Assembly (NCBI RefSeq): GCF_028288185.1
Contig: NZ_JAQBOF010000029.1
Coordinates: 1 to 64,000, forward strand
Length of the DNA: 64,000 bases
Source of the DNA: Mucilaginibacter sp.
GTDB lineage: Bacteria > Bacteroidota > Bacteroidia > Sphingobacteriales > Sphingobacteriaceae
Direction of reading: 5' to 3'
Shown: positions 18,098-26,518 of the stretch, in pieces
Position numbering within the stretch: the stretch's first letter is position 1
Layout of the letters: each line of letters starts with the position of its first letter
The notes under the pieces: generated by a model
Database searches by the model: none
Told to the model about the DNA's origin: nothing
Seen by the model: only the letters and a program-made list of their open reading frames with translations
Made by a program: the position numbers and the translations under genes

Positions 18098-18696
18098 TAT
18101 ATAGCATTTACTTTTAACCATCCGGTTATGCTCATTCGTGGTTTATTGGTGCATAAAACTTCATGTTCCAGTTCGTTGCTTTTAAAAAACACGCTTTTGC
18201 CATTTTCTGGTGATATAATTTGTAAGTCATCAATATGATGTATGCATAACTCTCCTCCATCTGCCTCAAGCCATCCTGTGTTTAAATAAATAATCATAGA
18301 GTATTTGCGGCTATCATTACTTTTAAACTGATCCAGGTGCTTTTTATAAAAACTGCCTATTGGATATAAAGTATAATGAAATTCATAACCGGTAATGCCC
18401 GTATAGCAGGTATTATTTAAATGGAGTATAAAACTATCCATTACATCAAAAAATGCATTTTCATGGCTATTATTATGCTTTCTGTCAAGCCAATAAATCA
18501 TATCCCCTCTTATCTTGCTGTCGTGCTTTACATCCTTATCGTTTCCGGTACCGGCATGTTTAAAAAGCTTTTCGGAATAAATATTTATAAGATTTTGCTT
18601 GAGCTGCAACGAAAGTTGCGCGCTGATGAAGTTTTGTGTTATACCTACTTTATTGTCAATAAAACTGTCAATAAGGGCATTAAATATTTTTTTCAA
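18097..18696 (-). CDS. 2-oxoglutarate/Fe(II)-dependent oxygenase (prolyl-4-hydroxylase-like)
   Basis: The 199-residue protein ends in a P4Hc-type double-stranded beta helix. The iron ligands are probably His120 and Asp122 (KKHLDQF) and His178 (ELEHEV), and Arg187 (KPRMSITGW) would bind 2-oxoglutarate. GWLEADGGELCI and GKSVFFKSN are typical strands. Such enzymes hydroxylate side chains of proteins, peptides or free amino acids. The target is unknown. It stands alone and its stop overlaps the end of the shared terminator. Confidence 0.8.
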   Translation of the reverse strand: MKKIFNALIDSFIDNKVGITQNFISAQLSLQLKQNLINIYSEKLFKHAGTGNDKDVKHDSKIRGDMIYWLDRKHNNSHENAFFDVMDSFILHLNNTCYTGITGYEFHYTLYPIGSFYKKHLDQFKSNDSRKYSMIIYLNTGWLEADGGELCIHHIDDLQIISPENGKSVFFKSNELEHEVLCTNKPRMSITGWLKVNAI

Positions 18697-18767
18697 TAAA
18701 TGCTGGGTGATACGATGAGTGGTATGGCGTCAAGGTACTCTTAATTTATTGGTTTCAAGCGATATAC

Positions 18768-19193
18768 TTATAGATTTGCAGAAACCCCACCCCATTCTTC
18801 AGGCGTTACATCGGCTATAGTTTGCGAGAAAGTCCATACGTGGCCGCCAATATCTCTTACAGAATACTGCCGCTCACCATAAGGAAAATTAGATGGTGGC
18901 CTTAATATCTCGGCACCTCGGGTTTGTGCATGTTCACAATGTGCCGATACATTTTTAATACGTACCAATATCGTACTTCGTGGGATAGGCTTATCAGGGT
19001 TTGCTTCGCTGATAGCTATTGCTCCATCCTCAAAAGAAAGTTGAGCCCGATGCTTTCCTGCCCGCCAGCGTTCAGAAAATCCGAATGTGTTAGTGAGCCA
19101 GCTTATGGCTGCAACAATATCCGCGTATTCTAACACTGGGATTATTGTACAGGCTGGCATTGACAGGTTATCATGTAATTTATTGGGGTTCAT
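18768..19193 (-). CDS. VOC (glyoxalase/bleomycin-resistance) superfamily protein
   Basis: The 141-residue protein has the paired beta-alpha-beta-beta-beta modules of the vicinal oxygen chelate fold. IIPVLEYADIVAAISWLTNTFGF opens the first; HAQTRGAEILRPPSNFPYGERQYSVRDIGGHVWTFSQ closes the second and has the typical Tyr/Asp/Gly..W. end. Members bind metals or drugs, or act as lyases or isomerases; the substrate is unknown. No partner gene is near. The start is the first ATG, although a later one (codon 12) is possible. Confidence 0.75.
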   Translation of the reverse strand: MNPNKLHDNLSMPACTIIPVLEYADIVAAISWLTNTFGFSERWRAGKHRAQLSFEDGAIAISEANPDKPIPRSTILVRIKNVSAHCEHAQTRGAEILRPPSNFPYGERQYSVRDIGGHVWTFSQTIADVTPEEWGGVSANL

Positions 19194-19255
19194 AATGTAA
19201 AGCTAAATAAAAAAATAAATTTATAAATGCTTGATGCACATTCGTTTTATTTATA

Positions 19256-19288
19256 AAAAAAGCCATTTACGTGAGTAAATGGCTTTTT
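19256..19288. terminator. Rho-independent terminator
   Basis: AAAAAGCCATTTAC and GTAAATGGCTTTTT flank a GTGA loop, 21 bases after the stop of the minus-strand alanine dehydrogenase gene. Confidence 0.75.
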
Positions 19289-19308
19289 AGAATTGTGTTT
19301 AATAATAT

Positions 19309-20421
19309 CTAGTTTTTAAATCTTGGTTCCATAAATGGGTAGTTGTAAACATCAGCCACTGCTTTGTAAGTTACAGAACCATCAAACGTGTTTAATCCTT
19401 TTAATAATGCAGGATTATCAGAGAACGCTTTGCTGTATCCTTTGTTAGCAATTTGCAACGCATAACCTAAAGTGGCATTAGTAAGTGCTATAGTTGAAGT
19501 ATTTGGTACTGCGCCAGGCATATTGCCTACTGAGTAATGCAATACATTGTGTTTTATATAAACCGGGTTATCATGCGTAGTTGCATGGTCGGCAGTTTCA
19601 AACATACCGCCCTGGTCAATTGCAATATCTACAATTACAGAACCCGGCTCCATCGTAGTGATCATGGCTTCTGTAACCAACTTAGGTGATTTTGCTCCCG
19701 GTATTAAAACTGCGCCAATAACCAGGTCTGAGTTTTTAACCGCTTTGGCAATATTGCTTGAATTTGAAGCAAGAGTTGATATCTGATAACCAAATATATC
19801 ATCCAGTTGACGCAGCCTGTCTAAATTATTATCAATAATAGTAACATCGGCACCTAAACCAATGGCAATTTTAGCAGCATTTGTACCAGCTACACCACCA
19901 CCAATAATAGTAACCTTACCCCTGCGTACACCTGGTACCCCACTTAACAACACGCCTTTACCACCGTTAGGTTTCTCTAAAAAACTCGCGCCAACCTGTA
20001 CAGCCATACGGCCGGCAACTTCGCTCATTGGTGTAAGTAATGGTAATGTACCATTTGGTAACTGTATAGTTTCGTAAGCTACGGCGGTAACTTTGCTTTC
20101 TAATAATGCGGTTGTTAGTTTGGGCTCGGCAGCTAAGTGCAGGTAAGTAAACAATACCAGATCATTACGGAAATATTGAAATTCGCTTTCAATAGGTTCT
20201 TTAACCTTCATCACCATCTCGGCACCCCATGCTTCGGCAGCAGTGTCAACTAGCGTTGCACCTGCTTTTTCATAGCTTGTATTGGTAAAACCAGAGCCTT
20301 CGCCTGCAGTTTTTTGGATTGATACCTTATGACCTGCTGCAACTAATGCTTCTACACCTGCCGGTGTAAGGGCCACCCTGTTTTCGTTGTTTTTAATTTC
20401 TTTTGGAACGCCAATTGTCAT
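19309..20421 (-). CDS. ald: Alanine dehydrogenase
   Basis: The 370-residue protein is full length for the family and matches throughout: [23 protein letters not shown] at the N-terminus, MKVKEP with the substrate-binding Lys74, TYLHLAAEP with catalytic His95, the NAD-binding [22 protein letters not shown] near 171-192, and [21 protein letters not shown] near 270. It interconverts L-alanine and pyruvate plus ammonia with NAD. It is cytosolic and a single gene with its own terminator. Confidence 0.95.
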   Translation of the reverse strand: MTIGVPKEIKNNENRVALTPAGVEALVAAGHKVSIQKTAGEGSGFTNTSYEKAGATLVDTAAEAWGAEMVMKVKEPIESEFQYFRNDLVLFTYLHLAAEPKLTTALLESKVTAVAYETIQLPNGTLPLLTPMSEVAGRMAVQVGASFLEKPNGGKGVLLSGVPGVRRGKVTIIGGGVAGTNAAKIAIGLGADVTIIDNNLDRLRQLDDIFGYQISTLASNSSNIAKAVKNSDLVIGAVLIPGAKSPKLVTEAMITTMEPGSVIVDIAIDQGGMFETADHATTHDNPVYIKHNVLHYSVGNMPGAVPNTSTIALTNATLGYALQIANKGYSKAFSDNPALLKGLNTFDGSVTYKAVADVYNYPFMEPRFKN

Positions 20422-20669
20422 TTTTATAGTATTACTTTATGAGATAAATAAATTATCAATAATCGAACTCATTTTACAAGTCCGATCACCGCAAAAGCGG
20501 ATTGATATAAGTTTAGCGGTATAATCCTGAGACAGTTAATTTCAGACTCCAAAAATAATCAAATAATCTGCCTTTGAAGATTTTGTAACCAAATAAAATT
20601 TGGTGGAGTTAATTGTTTAACTTGCTATGACAAAACAAAGCCCGTATATGGAGGTTAATGTAAAATACT

Positions 20670-21254
20670 ATGAAAAAAATCCTCACTTTATTTCTTTTGT
20701 TCATTAGTATTAACTGCCTGGCCCAAGATAGTTTGCAAACATTAAACTTTGAGCGTAATTATATTAAAAATACTGGCATGCAGGTTTTGGGCAGTTGGGC
20801 AATAGCCAATATAGCTGTTGACGGTATTTGCTGGGCAAGCACCAATGGTAAAACCAAATACTTCCATCAAATGAATGCCATTTGGAACGTAGCTAACCTT
20901 GGGGCAGCTATATTGGGATACACAGACACTATAAATGACAAGAACAAAACCTACCCCCCGGAAGAAAGCTTAAAAGAGCAAAATAAACTGGAAAAGATAT
21001 TCCTGGTAAATGGCGGATTAGATGTGATCTATATTGGCGCGGGTATATATTTAAACCATCGTGGTAATATGAATAATTCCGACCAGTGCCGTGGATATGG
21101 GTCAGCAGTGATTTTGCAGGGCGCTTTTTTGTTATTGTTTGATGCTACCATGTACACTTCGGAGAGGCGTATCGGCAATAAACTGCGCAAGTTCCTGATA
21201 AAAAATCCTATTACTTTTGATGGGCAAAAGGTGGGAATGGTGATAAATTTTTAA
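20670..21254 (+). CDS. Hypothetical membrane protein conserved in appearance with Bacteroidota proteins
   Basis: The 194-residue protein has a signal-like N-terminus (ending NCLAQ) and at least three hydrophobic helices: MQVLGSWAIANIAVDGICWA, FLVNGGLDVIYIGAGIYL and GYGSAVILQGAFLLLFDATMY. Conserved-looking polar residues (FHQMNAIWNVANLGAA) lie between them. The pattern suggests a small integral membrane protein in which aromatic and Asn residues face each other. I do not recognise a function. It is a single gene. Confidence 0.6.
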   Translation: MKKILTLFLLFISINCLAQDSLQTLNFERNYIKNTGMQVLGSWAIANIAVDGICWASTNGKTKYFHQMNAIWNVANLGAAILGYTDTINDKNKTYPPEESLKEQNKLEKIFLVNGGLDVIYIGAGIYLNHRGNMNNSDQCRGYGSAVILQGAFLLLFDATMYTSERRIGNKLRKFLIKNPITFDGQKVGMVINF

Positions 21255-21354
21255 TTTTATAACAGGCTCTATTCTAATTAAATACGAATAAAAAAACTTA
21301 ACATACAAACAGTTGTTAACATAAACATAATATTAAATACATATTACATTAACC

Positions 21355-21362
21355 TAACTTTG
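21355..21362 (+). promoter_or_regulatory. Bacteroidota -7 box candidate
   Basis: TAACTTTG matches the TAnnTTTG consensus of Bacteroidota sigma factors, 45 bases before the start of the Lys/Ala-rich protein gene. No convincing -33 TTTG was found at the expected distance. Confidence 0.4.
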
Positions 21363-21407
21363 CAAAAATTCAATTCACAACTTAATTGATTAGCCACATA
21401 CCACAAA

Positions 21408-21767
21408 ATGAAAAAAGCGAAAAACAACTCAATAGCAAAAAAAGCCAAGAAAGCTTTAAAGAAAGACTTAGGCGATAAAATTGCTGCACAAATAAAGATT
21501 ACGGTAGGTCAGTTTTTACCGGGTGTGAAAAAAGCTGAGAAATCTATAGAAAAAGCGGCGAAGAATTTGGCCAAGAAGTTAGCCAAATTAACAAGCGTAA
21601 AAGTTAAAAACATTGTAATTAAAAAAACTATAACTCCGCCGCCTGTTAGCGTTGCAAAAACTCCTGCTGTTGCAGTAGAGACCGCGCCTATTAAAGCTAC
21701 CCCTGCAAAACCGGTAGCTAAACCCGCCGCTGCAAAAGCACCAGCAAAGCCTGCAATTAAGAAATAA
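21408..21767 (+). CDS. Lys/Ala/Pro-rich histone H1-like protein
   Basis: The 119-residue protein is made almost only of Lys, Ala, Pro, Val and Thr. A helical, very basic N-terminal half (AKKAKKALKKDLGDKIAAQIK and KAEKSIEKAAKNLAKKLAKL) is followed by an Ala/Pro/Lys tail of KPAA-type repeats. This resembles bacterial histone-H1-like (HCT-type) DNA-binding proteins, so nucleoid or RNA binding is possible. No globular fold is visible, and the composition rather than a motif supports the call. It is followed by a hairpin terminator at 21777-21814. Confidence 0.6.
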   Translation: MKKAKNNSIAKKAKKALKKDLGDKIAAQIKITVGQFLPGVKKAEKSIEKAAKNLAKKLAKLTSVKVKNIVIKKTITPPPVSVAKTPAVAVETAPIKATPAKPVAKPAAAKAPAKPAIKK

Positions 21768-21776
21768 AAAAAAATC

Positions 21777-21814
21777 ATGTAGCGATGCACCGATATATCG
21801 GCGCATTGCTACAT
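21777..21814. terminator. Long hairpin terminator
   Basis: ATGTAGC (21777-21783) pairs with GCTACAT (21808-21814), and the inner CCGATATATCGG is itself palindromic. Only single mismatches break the stem. It sits directly after the histone-H1-like gene. Confidence 0.6.
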
Positions 21815-21823
21815 AAATACTCT

Positions 21824-21899
21824 ATCCTATATTATAGTAAAATTGTTCTGCAACTATTTTACCGTCTTTCACTTCATAAACATCTAAATTAAATTTGAG
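21824..21899 (-). pseudogene. Fragment of a SnoaL-like (NTF2-fold) protein C-terminus
   Basis: On the minus strand, directly after and in the same frame as the stop of the next gene, 24 sense codons can be read before a TAG. They spell LDVYEVKDGKIVAEQFYYN, which looks like the closing beta strands of SnoaL-like/ketosteroid-isomerase-fold proteins. There is no start codon, so this is probably a relic of a lost gene. Read-through to give a tail is a less likely alternative. Confidence 0.4.
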
Positions 21900-22820
21900 T
21901 TACTTCTTTCGGCCTATTACGTGTAAAGAAATAGCACTATTGTGAGGGATGCCTAATGTAGTACCCGGAATTACCTTGAAATAAGATTTTAAGTAACCAT
22001 CTACAATTGCTTTTATAGTATGATCTGTTGATTTTACAAACTCGGGGAATACATACGTTAATGATTTTTGGTAACGTATCTGTCCCTGCGTATCAACCGT
22101 TGCCCAAAACGAATAAGAGAAATTTTCATAGGCCTTTTTAATGTGAATGGTATATTCCGGAAACATATATTCATCAGATGCATCCCACTTATTCATAACA
22201 TCTGCTTCCACCCCTTTTTTAACCACTGTCGCCAGCGGAGTTTTACTTATAAATTGTACGGGGTTACGGGCGGCAAAGAAACTATCAACCCTGGCGCCCA
22301 GATCTGCTATCCGTTTTATAACATATAAACTATCTCGTCTTAGTGGTTTCTTTAAATCATTCGCGGTTTTGTGCAATACATTCTTAATGTAATTATCGGC
22401 GTACATGGTCATGTACACGTTTGATTTTACGTAGTAAACCGTTTTGCCTTCCACCTTTAATACCTGGAACTTTAAGCTGTCTTTACTTATATGCATTGCC
22501 TTTAGCCACGTACCCGAAATATTGAAAATAGAATCGTGATCTAATGTAACCGGAAAATTGAGGAACTTATCTTTATCCGGACTGTAGACACTCGCCCATT
22601 TGTCTGAATAGAACATTAGTTTCCATACAGGCGCTAGTTGATAACCGTCTTTATTAAATATTAAACCGTTATCAAAACTGCGGCGTACTTCGATATAAGT
22701 AATACGTTTTACCGGTTCGAAAGATATTTTGTTTTTTATAGGATCATCAAATTTGCAGGAGAAGCAAACAACGGCGATTACGATAATTAATGTGTACTGG
22801 CGAATAAAAGCAGATAGCAT
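21900..22820 (-). CDS. Hypothetical lipoprotein at the left end of the pigment cluster
   Basis: The 306-residue protein has a short signal sequence with a CFSC lipobox (Cys22) and a mixed alpha/beta periplasmic body: LAPVWKLMFYSDKWASVYSPD, a VYMTMYADNYIKNVLHKTANDLKKPLRRDS helix, and YTIHIKKAYENFSYSFWATVDTQGQIRY. No family was recognised. It lies 24 bases after the phosphopantetheinyl transferase gene in the same direction, so it could be the last gene of that operon. A role in pigment export or envelope attachment is only a guess. Confidence 0.55.
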   Translation of the reverse strand: MLSAFIRQYTLIIVIAVVCFSCKFDDPIKNKISFEPVKRITYIEVRRSFDNGLIFNKDGYQLAPVWKLMFYSDKWASVYSPDKDKFLNFPVTLDHDSIFNISGTWLKAMHISKDSLKFQVLKVEGKTVYYVKSNVYMTMYADNYIKNVLHKTANDLKKPLRRDSLYVIKRIADLGARVDSFFAARNPVQFISKTPLATVVKKGVEADVMNKWDASDEYMFPEYTIHIKKAYENFSYSFWATVDTQGQIRYQKSLTYVFPEFVKSTDHTIKAIVDGYLKSYFKVIPGTTLGIPHNSAISLHVIGRKK

Positions 22821-22844
22821 ATCGTAAAAATGCAGATTTAATTT

Positions 22845-23486
22845 TTATTTCGGAATTTGAAATGAATATGATACATAACGGTCATGATGCGCGAAAGATA
22901 TGGGAATATCTATTTGTTGATTATTATGCAATAAAATGGGATAGCCTATCGGGTGTTTATTGATCCAGAGGTCATCTTCTATAATTAAACTGTTTAGCTT
23001 GTCTAATACAAATAACCGTACCGCTTTTGATTGGCTTGCATGATCAGGCTTATCAATCAACTTTACTACCCAGTATATTTGCTCAAAACCGGCATCATCA
23101 TTCACAACAGTAGCTATAAAGTTTTTATTTATTGACGATTGGAAATAAAGTTGATCACTACTAAATAAAGTTTGCCCGGAATATAAAAGATCTATTGATT
23201 CGTCTGTTTGCAGCGGACAATTACTAAACCCATCAGCAACATCAATCTGCTGTATTTTTATTCTAGATGGAGAAAAAACCAAATCACCATCTCCCCTTTT
23301 TAAATATTTATAGACAGACTCTTTAACTGACCATAACAGCCAAACAAAATTCTGAAAAGAAATATCGGATTCGTTATAAAGCGTTAACTCTGACGGGGTA
23401 ATAAATTTCGAATAAAATGCGGGCAGATTAGTACGCCGTTTATCAATAGCATTTAGCGCGACAATATCATTGCCGGCGCTTATCAC
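22845..23486 (-). CDS. 4'-phosphopantetheinyl transferase superfamily protein
   Basis: The protein has the Sfp/AcpS-type signatures: GNDIVAL near the N-terminus and WSVKESVYKYLKRG near residue 75 (WxxKE...K motif with the Mg-binding Glu). The longest frame starts at 23525, but I prefer the GTG at 23486. Its GTGA overlaps the stop of the carrier-protein gene, which is the usual translational coupling, and conserved sequence begins there, giving 213 codons. It should attach the phosphopantetheine arm to the carrier proteins of this cluster. The C-terminal half (about 110-213) is less conserved but ends in a SFAHHDRYVSYSF block. Confidence 0.8.
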   Translation of the reverse strand: MISAGNDIVALNAIDKRRTNLPAFYSKFITPSELTLYNESDISFQNFVWLLWSVKESVYKYLKRGDGDLVFSPSRIKIQQIDVADGFSNCPLQTDESIDLLYSGQTLFSSDQLYFQSSINKNFIATVVNDDAGFEQIYWVVKLIDKPDHASQSKAVRLFVLDKLNSLIIEDDLWINKHPIGYPILLHNNQQIDIPISFAHHDRYVSYSFQIPK

Positions 23487-23740
23487 GCAAGCTTGTTTAT
23501 TTTTTCGGAAATTACATCGATGCAATTTCCAACGTTGTACATTTTTTCGGCAGCGTCAAAATCAATTTCGATGTTGTATTGCGCTTCGGCATCTATAATA
23601 ATATCAACCAGGTTAGCCGAGTTGATCTTTAAATCTTTTATCAGGTCTGTATCTTCATTAATCCCATCCAACATCTCCTTGCTTTCGGTATATGGGGCCA
23701 GTACTTTTTTTAATTCAGTTAAAATTTCTTTTCTATCCAT
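23483..23740 (-). CDS. Acyl carrier protein (pigment cluster, left operon)
   Basis: The 85-residue four-helix carrier protein is acidic and has LKINSANLVDIIIDAEAQYNIEIDF. Ser41 in NSANL is the likely phosphopantetheine site, where most carriers read DSL. It overlaps the ketosynthase gene by eight bases upstream and the phosphopantetheinyl transferase gene by four bases downstream, so the three are translationally coupled. Confidence 0.85.
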   Translation of the reverse strand: MDRKEILTELKKVLAPYTESKEMLDGINEDTDLIKDLKINSANLVDIIIDAEAQYNIEIDFDAAEKMYNVGNCIDVISEKINKLA

Positions 23741-25013
23741 CAGTCGTTTTATATTTTGAGATAATTAAACAGCTGTTAACATCACCAAAACCAAAATTAG
23801 CCTTTGCTACAGTGTTAATCTCCTTGTCTACCTTAATAACAGGTAAATTGTTTGCCCCAATTATATCTAAAATTTCTGGGATTGGGTCTTCTAAATTTAA
23901 ATTAGCATGTACAAAGTTATGTTTTAGTTGTAAAACAGCCGCGACAGTCTCTATAGAACCCGCCGCGCTCAGCGAATGCCCCACCATAGATTTTAATGAA
24001 TTAACCATCGGGAAGTCATCGCCATTGCGCCCTAAAGCCTGCACCCAGTTTTTAATTTCCATCTTATCGGCAATAGTTGCGGTTAAATGGCCGCTCACCA
24101 GGTCAATATCATTTGCGTTAATATTTGAGTTAGCAATTGCTTCTCTAATACATTTAATTACACCTTCGGGTCCCGGCGCGGTCATACTTCCACCATTGCG
24201 TTGTCCGCCAGAGTTGGTTGATCCGCCTAACAGTTCTCCGTAAATTTTCGCGCCACGTGCCAAGGCAAAATCCAGGTCCTCTAATACCAATGCCCCGGCA
24301 CCCGATCCCGGTACAAAACCACCTGCGGACGCACTCATGGGCCTCGATGCTCTTTCCGGCTCGTCATTAAATTTGCGTGATAATACGCGCATAGAATCAA
24401 ATCCGCCAAAAACATATCTGTCTACATACTCGCAACTACCTACCACCATGCGTTTGGCCATGCCAAACTTAATATACTCATAACCCATTAAAATAGATTG
24501 CGTACCTGTAGCACAAGCGGCAGAGTTATTAATTATCTTATTACCTAAACCTAACCTGCCGGATATATAAGCCGTTACCCCACTATTCATAATCTGCTCT
24601 ACCACGCGCGAGCCTAGTTTTTTTGATTCGCGGGCATCAACTCGCGTTATGGCATTTTTTATAACATCAGTATCGGCAACACTGCTGCCAAAAACACAGC
24701 CCGTTTCCCAAAGCGTGTCCTCGGCTACAATTTCATTACCGGCATCCATCCAGGCATCTAATGCGGCTTTTATGCCATAAGCTATGCCTTTACCTTTTAA
24801 ACCGTATAAGCTGGTTTCGGTAATATAATTACGTAGATCGTCCCACTCAAACTCAGGCACGCCGCTTACCTGGCAATTAAATTTCAGGTCCTCATACTCT
24901 GGAATAAACCTGATACCCGATACACCGTTTTGTATGGCATGCAAAAAATCCGGAATATTTAATCCGTTTGGCGATACTACGCCCAGGCCAGTAATTACAA
25001 CGCGGTTACCCAT
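23733..25013 (-). CDS. Beta-ketoacyl-ACP synthase (KAS I/II type)
   Basis: The 426-residue thiolase-fold condensing enzyme has MGNRVVITGLGVVSPNG at the N-terminus, active-site Cys167 in NSAACATGT, and the two histidine regions SGHLTATIADK (about 310) and MVGHSLSAAGSIE (about 345). It condenses malonyl-ACP with an acyl primer. The first histidine motif reads SGHLTAT instead of the common HGTGT, which suggests a subfamily dedicated to this pathway. It lies 15 bases after the dehydratase gene and overlaps the carrier gene. Confidence 0.88.
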   Translation of the reverse strand: MGNRVVITGLGVVSPNGLNIPDFLHAIQNGVSGIRFIPEYEDLKFNCQVSGVPEFEWDDLRNYITETSLYGLKGKGIAYGIKAALDAWMDAGNEIVAEDTLWETGCVFGSSVADTDVIKNAITRVDARESKKLGSRVVEQIMNSGVTAYISGRLGLGNKIINNSAACATGTQSILMGYEYIKFGMAKRMVVGSCEYVDRYVFGGFDSMRVLSRKFNDEPERASRPMSASAGGFVPGSGAGALVLEDLDFALARGAKIYGELLGGSTNSGGQRNGGSMTAPGPEGVIKCIREAIANSNINANDIDLVSGHLTATIADKMEIKNWVQALGRNGDDFPMVNSLKSMVGHSLSAAGSIETVAAVLQLKHNFVHANLNLEDPIPEILDIIGANNLPVIKVDKEINTVAKANFGFGDVNSCLIISKYKTTDG

Positions 25014-25028
25014 TCTTTATACTTAATA

Positions 25029-25481
25029 TTATTTAATCGCATTTTTAATTATGCCTGAAAATACACCTTTTGCAACTAATTGGCCATCTGCGTTCCGCAT
25101 CTCGACCAAACATTTTAGTTTACCAAACCTAAAATATTGTTTTTTAGAAGTTACCGTAACTTTTTCTTCGGGCAATACCATTTTAAAAAACTCTACATTG
25201 GTTGAAGTTAATAATGGGAATGATCCCTCATCCATTACCACACCTTCCTGAACACCGCTAACCATTAAATGTATACCCAATACTACCAACCCTATTTGCG
25301 CCATGATCTCGGTAATAATAACGCCGGGCGTTACCGGATTACCGGGGAAATGATCTTCATAAAAAAAAGCATCACTGCGTAAAGTATAATCACCGATTAC
25401 GCCATCATCGCTTAATGCTGATATATTATCAACAAAAAGGAAAGATGATTTGTAGGGTAAATATTTTAATATATCGTTCAT
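25029..25481 (-). CDS. 3-hydroxyacyl-ACP dehydratase (FabZ/FabA-like hotdog protein)
   Basis: The 150-residue hotdog protein has LPYKSSFLFVDNI at the N-terminus, the catalytic EDHFPGNPVTPGVIITEIMAQ near 44-64 (His and Glu present), and FRFGKLKCLVEMRNADGQLVAKGVF near the end. It should remove water from 3-hydroxyacyl-ACP. It lies between the enoyl reductase and ketosynthase genes of the left operon, so it probably serves the saturated alkyl chains. Confidence 0.85.
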   Translation of the reverse strand: MNDILKYLPYKSSFLFVDNISALSDDGVIGDYTLRSDAFFYEDHFPGNPVTPGVIITEIMAQIGLVVLGIHLMVSGVQEGVVMDEGSFPLLTSTNVEFFKMVLPEEKVTVTSKKQYFRFGKLKCLVEMRNADGQLVAKGVFSGIIKNAIK

Positions 25482-25494
25482 TTAATTTCCTTAG

Positions 25495-25577
25495 TGTCAT
25501 TTCGAACGATAGTGAGAAATCTATACACGCGCAAATGGCTGTGTATAGATTCCTCCTCGTTCCTCATCGAAATGACA
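25495..25577. repeat. Imperfect palindromic intergenic repeat
   Basis: The outer arms TGTCATTTCGA and TCGAAATGACA enclose a second, inner inverted repeat (AATCTATACAC with GTGTATAGATT). It fits the TGTCATTTCGA...GAGAAATCT family of short palindromic elements that I know from Sphingobacteriaceae and Flavobacteria. It fills the spacer between the enoyl reductase and dehydratase genes and could form an mRNA hairpin. Confidence 0.7.
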
Positions 25578-25586
25578 TTTTTATAA

Positions 25587-26387
25587 CTACCTACAATGCT
25601 CCCCACCATCTACATGAATCACCGTTCCGTTTATCCATGCCGCCTCATCTGTACAAAGCAGGTATATAACGTTCGCAACGTCTTCTGGTTTTGTAATTCT
25701 TCCGGATGGGTTCCTGGCCATTGCATGTTCGATCAACCTTTCGCTATCGGGTATTCTTTTTAATGATGGCGTGGCAGTGATACCTGCCAAAATCAGGTTA
25801 GTTTTTAAACCATATTTTGCTAATTCAACAGCCATATAAGTTGTTAAACTCTCTAATGATGCCTTGGCGATTGATACGGCGGCATACCCTTCCCAATACT
25901 TTGTAGAGCCTTCACTGGTTAGGCCAATAATTCGGCCGTCTGTATGAAACAGATCAGCAGCTAACAGGTCTTTTGTCCAGTCCAGCATACTGGTGGCCAT
26001 GGCATAAGTAGTTAGCTGGATATCTTCTTGTGTTAGCGCTTCTTTATCGCCGTCTTTAACCAATGGCTTTAAATTGCCTCGTGCTATAGAGTGCAATAGT
26101 AATTTAACTTTCTGTTTTTTACCTGTAGCAAATTGCTCAATAAAAGCGGTACGGGCGACTGCATCAAGCGCATTAATATTATATGGATCAATGGTAACCT
26201 GGTTTACTGCCGCAATTTCTGCAAGCCTTGCTTTTAGTTCGCGCTCTGCTGCTGCCGTTTCGCGATAAAGAACAGTAATGTTCATTCCATGCCGTGCCAG
26301 TTTTTCAACCGCGGCAAATCCAAAACCGCTTGATCCGCCTAAAATCACAGCCCAGTTACCAGAAAATTGTTTGTTATTATTTTGCAC
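25587..26387 (-). CDS. Enoyl-ACP reductase-like SDR (FabI/FabL type)
   Basis: The 266-residue short-chain dehydrogenase has a GGSSGFGFAAVEKLA nucleotide-binding loop. The active-site pattern is EGYAAVSIAKASLE, a Tyr-x6-Lys spacing typical of enoyl-ACP reductases rather than the Tyr-x3-Lys of ketoreductases. LLHSIARGNLKPL and GRITKPEDVANVIYLLCTDEAAWINGTVIHVDGG complete the fold. It should reduce the enoyl double bond, giving the saturated alkyl chain for the resorcinol part. It is the first gene of the left minus operon and divergent from the dar operon. Confidence 0.85.
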   Translation of the reverse strand: MQNNNKQFSGNWAVILGGSSGFGFAAVEKLARHGMNITVLYRETAAAERELKARLAEIAAVNQVTIDPYNINALDAVARTAFIEQFATGKKQKVKLLLHSIARGNLKPLVKDGDKEALTQEDIQLTTYAMATSMLDWTKDLLAADLFHTDGRIIGLTSEGSTKYWEGYAAVSIAKASLESLTTYMAVELAKYGLKTNLILAGITATPSLKRIPDSERLIEHAMARNPSGRITKPEDVANVIYLLCTDEAAWINGTVIHVDGGEHCR

Positions 26388-26483
26388 TTAACTTTTGTAA
26401 ATATTAAAGTCTAAAAGTAACGCAAATCTTGCTAATTTACAGCTTATGCCGCCTACTTAATTAGGCAAAGTATTATTATTGGC

Positions 26484-26491
26484 TATATTTG
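26484..26491 (+). promoter_or_regulatory. Bacteroidota -7 box of the dar operon
   Basis: TATATTTG matches TAnnTTTG exactly, 28 bases before the first gene of the plus-strand dar operon and in the divergent spacer with the enoyl reductase gene. Confidence 0.55.
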
Positions 26492-26518
26492 TGACAACTG
26501 ACATCGAAAAAACCAACT

